Below are positions 60,408 to 64,000 of a DNA stretch of 64,000 bases, in pieces. The position numbers and the translations under genes are program-made. This DNA comes from Polytrichum commune (Eukaryota; Streptophyta; Polytrichopsida; Polytrichales; Polytrichaceae). Within the stretch, counting starts at the first letter, position 1; each line of letters opens with the position of its first letter. The stretch is from NCBI GenBank assembly GCA_950295325.1, contig OX485804.1, forward strand, positions 32,676,001 to 32,740,000. Reading direction: 5' to 3'. The notes beneath the pieces are model-generated. The model saw only the letters and a program-made list of their open reading frames with translations. It did not search any database and had not been told where the DNA came from.

Positions 60408-62838
60408 TCACGTAGCCGCACACAACCTTACACAATCACTTGGCCAAAGAATGTAATGGCCTTTTGTTTGGCCAATTGTAGTGACTGGAGGGTCATCTCC
60501 AGTGAGGGGTTTAAGTAGGGGATAATCGTCTTGATATGACTCCGTGATTGTCAACGAAACGTAGGTTTTGCCAATCACCTTTGAGTACAACATCCCACTT
60601 GCTACATTCTGAATAACACCATTTCCAATGAATGTCGCCTTTGAATCCTCATCTTCATAGCCACACAAGTAAACCACATCCCTTGGAGTCTGCACAATTA
60701 CAAAAAGCATATGTTAGTATTAAGAATATATTATTTTAGAGTTGCATGTTTTACAATTATTTCATATTGCACGTTCTATAACATATGCTCACCAATTCAT
60801 TCAAGGGTTGAGTCTTCTTTAAAGCCTTCGTGGCTAGGAGAAGTTTATTACCTCGACGTTTATCCACCAATTCTTTGTCTCCTTCTTTTTTCATTTTCTT
60901 TGAGTTTTTTTTTATAGTGCTACACCTCAATTTCTCTGCAATGTGTATTTAACAATTTTAGCCTTACATTGATTAATGCATTGTAAACTGATGTAGCGAA
61001 GGCACTTCATGTAAGTAAGACTAGACATGGCCGAACGTTTCTGATTTCTTATCAACTGATTCAATATTGGCAAATTCAACCAAATTCAAAGAAAGACTTG
61101 GTTTGAGCGATTGTAGGTTGGACCCTAGTTTTAGAAATTTCTACCCCTACTTCTTCATATGCTTCACTTCCTACATAAATGTACAACTCTTTAAATCCAA
61201 GTCTAATGCCTAAACACTCCAGGGCTTTACAGATACCACAATACTGTTTCTAGTAATCGCGGACAACTATGTGGAAGGCCAATAACTATACGTAGTAAGT
61301 ATCAATGACTGATGGTAGTAAATAAATACGACAATGACCAATATTTCATATTTAATACAACGATACTTCACTATGTTGACTAATGTTTACATAACAATAT
61401 AACTTAGCATAAACATTCGGAATAATGTAGCCCCCCTTCATGAAAATGTTACATTTCTGCGACATTGGTATCGCCTCCAAAGTCAATTTATCGCCTTCAC
61501 TCAGTCGTATTCGTTTGGGTTTATGTTCCCTCTCTATTTTTGCATCCCCTTCGTGCATCTTCACATCATCGTTTGATGATGGCCTTCCAATTGACTGAAT
61601 TGCACCGCTAGAAATATCTTGTACCTATTCATAACAACTTCTATTGACCGCATTAAACACACATATTGAATAAACAAACTCAAACTCCAAACACGATACT
61701 CTGAAATTAGAAAATAATGAATTTGCATGACGTACATATAAGTTGTAAAATCTCATACTTCCCAAATGGATCGCACCAAATTCCATACTTGTTCAGGCTC
61801 CTCATGCCTTGAAGAGGTTTTTTGGGACCCGCAAGGGATCTCTGTGCTCGATACGATGGATTTTTCATATGCACTGCCAAAGTCTAGTAACTTGCTTATA
61901 GGTTCCTTTGATATTCAGCGTGCAAGAGGAGACACATTTCTATGAGAGTTTAACATTTCTTTATTAATATTGGAAAGGTGTTCTCTACGTGAGGGTGCGT
62001 TTGTCATTCTTCCACCGTGATACCAAGCTTGGTCATCACCGCATCTAGCGAGCTTTGCATTGTGTTGAAGTTTTCATCGAAGGCTCTTACCTCTGCCCTC
62101 ACTTCATCAAGTCTTGCATTGCCCGTGCGGCTTATATGCGGAGATATCCCGAATCCGCATTCATATTGAGCATCGCTAACCTCCCTCGACATAGTAAAAA
62201 ACGTTGGGTGACCACCTTTCGAACGTGATGTGTTCTTATCCCTAACAAGTTTCACATCAATATCGTCTTAGCGGGAATCTCTGTTCAATAATAAGGCCTG
62301 CACGCATGTAGCTCGTGAACAAAAAACCTCCGACAAACATATATCCTTGTATACTGTAGTTCAATGAAACAAGAAATAAACGACAACTTATCAACCTAGC
62401 TAGCACCTCCCCCTCGGATCGGCCAAACGTAAATACCTTAACATATTTCCTTACCTCCCGCATAACATTCGCCTGCTCAATCTTCTTCGGGTCGCGAGTA
62501 TGCTCCACCATATTCAACTAGTGATCCAAACGGATAGTCTCCGGTTTTCCCATACCTTTCAGTATGCGCATTTTTATTTGAGCTCTCTTGCTCTTCAACT
62601 GTTGGCCTAGATTGTTTTTAAAGACCTCATACCTTAACACTCTCGGTTCTCGTTTCGAACCACGATATTCCCAGTTCTCCTTCATTCGCGTGTAAATGTT
62701 ATCGAGAGTCGTTTCATGTTGGTCGTTTATGTTGTTAACACTCCAGTCCAGATCGTTAGAGTAGCTGCGCAAGACGTTCAGCCATTGCGGCCTATACACC
62801 CTACTAGGAAATCCCCCCAAAAAAAAACTACTAGTCAC
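60408..62838 (-). pseudogene. CACTA second protein: Transposase_24, coiled coil, DUF8039
   Basis: The domains follow the order seen in plant En/Spm 'TNP1-like' proteins. First is a Transposase_24-like region (62,838-62,460): FPSRVYRPQWLNVLRSY, YEVFKNNLGQQLKSKRAQIK, MVEHTRDPKKIEQANVMRE, then donor GAG|GTAAGG. Next (62,255-62,004) are a GGHPTFF block and a coiled coil ARLDEVRAEVRAFDENFNTM. A lysine-rich segment (61,564-61,490) and a DUF8039-like domain (60,689-60,408) follow: FIGNGVIQNVASGMLYSKVI ... TIGQTKGHYILWPSDCVRL. An in-frame TAG at 62,518-62,520 stands where Trp is usual in this family, and other frames are interrupted, so the gene is decayed. Its role would be binding transposon ends as the transposase partner. 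Exons between the domains were not all resolved. Confidence 0.75.
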
Positions 62839-63290
62839 AACTCATGTTTAAAACATAAGCACATTAGCTTCAAATGAAAGAAATTATTACGTGATATTTC
62901 AGAGTATTACATGCCTAGGAAATATCTAAGGAATATTATGAATAAAATGGATTGAAAAACGTGTACCGTTTAGGGTCAAGATCCACCACAAATCTTTGTT
63001 TTCCTTCCCTTGCTCTCTCTTCAAATTGTTCCCGGCATGCTTTATTGGTAACCCTCATTTTAGCTTATATTTGCGAGTTATGTGTTGATAGCCTTCGCAT
63101 TGCAACCCATTTTTCGCCGAGTCCATCTTCTTCTTCATCACTACTATGTGCCCTCGCCGAGTGAATGCATGATGTCAATTCCCGTTTCATGATTGTGCAA
63201 TGTTGGACTTGGAGCTATGGAACTTGAAGGAAAAAGAAGCAGACAAAAAAAAATTGGTAAAGTATTGATGTCTTTGTAGTATATGCGCAG

Positions 63291-64000
63291 GGGGAAATGT
63301 ATTGTCAAAAGCAACCATACGAAAACATCTCCGTCACTACAAACGAGATCCCACATTTACGAAATCCATATTGGTAAGTGATATATTTGCGTTAATTGAA
63401 TTATATTGTTTTGTAATTGAGACAATTGAATTTTGATTTAATATTGATTTCATTCGTGTAGGCACAAAGACGACATTTTGTTGAGGAGGCAGCTAAGGTG
63501 ATTATTCAATTGTTTTTTAAAGAGACGACAACCCCAAAAGTTTTCCCCCAAAAGAAAAATTACACTAATGAAGAGTTAATATTGATGAATTGGAGGGTTG
63601 AAGCCTTCAATGGGCAGTGGTGTGATGGCCCCATACCAAAGTTTAGTACTTTCAAGTTTCACCAAAGAAATTGGGAAGTGAAAATTTCAAAGTTTTCGTT
63701 CATGGGTTGGGGTTTATTTGCCATGGATTCCGCAAAAGCAGGCGATATTCTTTTACCATTTGTGGGTCCCCAATACACCAAGTCATAATACCGAAAAATA
63801 AAAAGTCTTGTATCCCGCTTCAAAAGTTATGTCCTTCAAGTTGAGGATGATATTTACATAGACGGGAGAGTGGAGAGGGCCAATGTTGCAGGTTTTATTA
63901 ACAACTCCATAGGGCGAGAGGAAATCGGCGATGTAGTGTGGGAGTATAGTATGCTTCCAAAACCTTCGAACAAGAACGAATGGGGTTTTGTTATGACAAT
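63291..64000 (+). pseudogene. SET-domain ORF with one in-frame stop, runs off the window
   Basis: Exon 63,291-63,373 (VLSKATIRKHLRHYKRD) is joined by an 88-bp GT-AG intron (TTG|GTAAGT ... GTGTAG) in phase 0 to 63,462-64,000. The downstream part reads as a SET methyltransferase fold: GWGLFAMDSAKAGDILLPFV for the first SET motif, then DIYIDGRVERANVAGFINNS for the substrate/cofactor strand. The usual NHSC is NNSI here, so catalysis is doubtful. TAA at 63,786-63,788 interrupts the frame between the two halves; no further stop appears before 64,000. The start is unresolved: ATG 63,217 would need a 34-nt intron, too short for plants. It is divergent from the CACTA-like gene 0.45 kb away. Confidence 0.75.

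Larger units (their letters stand above)
59097..64000. mobile_element. CACTA-like (En/Spm) element, right end beyond window
   Basis: At 59,097 the sequence CATTACAACAAAAC departs by one base from the usual plant CACTA terminus (CACTACAA...). The TNP1-like gene on the minus strand then follows. A subterminal-type module (TAATCGCGGACAAC, GTAGTAAGCATC, AATAAATACGACAATGAC) is directly repeated at about 59,556-59,650, in part at 59,918-59,975, and again at 61,252-61,340. The opposite terminus, and any TNP2-type transposase, would lie beyond 64,000. The terminus call is tentative; the gene content is the stronger evidence. Confidence 0.55.

Noticed and set aside
63217-63256. Short first exon for the SET ORF starting at ATG 63,217
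   Set aside because: The frame would join well, but the implied intron is only 34 nt, too short for plant splicing.

Overview
The window looks like nuclear DNA of a land plant. It has spliced genes with GT-AG introns, three plant-type gene families (DUF616/MUCI70-TOD1, HOTHEAD-type GMC oxidoreductase, PhoD-type phosphatase), plant-type hAT and CACTA-like transposon genes, and a short TTTAGGG-type telomere-like motif. No species marker was recognised, so I do not name a lineage. Gene density is low: two genes look intact, one host gene is clearly broken, and most of the rest is transposon debris.

Layout. About 0.06-12.2 kb: two decayed LINE retrotransposon tracts in opposite orientation, back to back near 8.87 kb. 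The minus-strand one is interrupted by a complete 1,106-bp hAT element (7012-8117) with 18-bp terminal inverted repeats and a perfect 8-bp target-site duplication. About 12.9-25.1 kb: MITEs, two tRNA-derived SINEs, a long hairpin and a tandem array of ~250-bp monomers arranged as alternating A/B dimers. 25.1-30 kb: a single-exon DUF616 glycosyltransferase-like gene with a GC-rich leader. 30-33.7 kb: three small foldback/TIR elements and a third SINE. 34.7-39.7 kb (minus): a four-exon HOTHEAD-like gene, now a pseudogene, with a MITE inside exon 3, a related MITE in intron 1 and a third just upstream. 40.5-46.2 kb: non-coding. 48.6-52.9 kb (minus): a spliced PhoD-type metallophosphatase gene. 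53.9-56.7 kb: degenerate tandem repeats and a foldback element with three direct modules and one inverted module. 59.1-64 kb: a CACTA-like element whose second protein (Transposase_24, coiled coil, DUF8039) runs on the minus strand, next to a divergently oriented SET-domain ORF on the plus strand that runs off the window.

How the pieces relate. The three host genes do not form a cluster or pathway. The coherent story is transposon activity. Two groups of TIR elements recur. One has GGGCC- termini and short TAA/TTA-type duplications (PIF/Harbinger-like). The other has C(T/A)CGGGG-type termini and 8-bp duplications. The second group accounts for one inactivating lesion of the HOTHEAD gene. The most unusual candidate is the SET-domain ORF beside the CACTA-like gene at the right end. 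All family assignments come from motifs read by eye; no database search was run.
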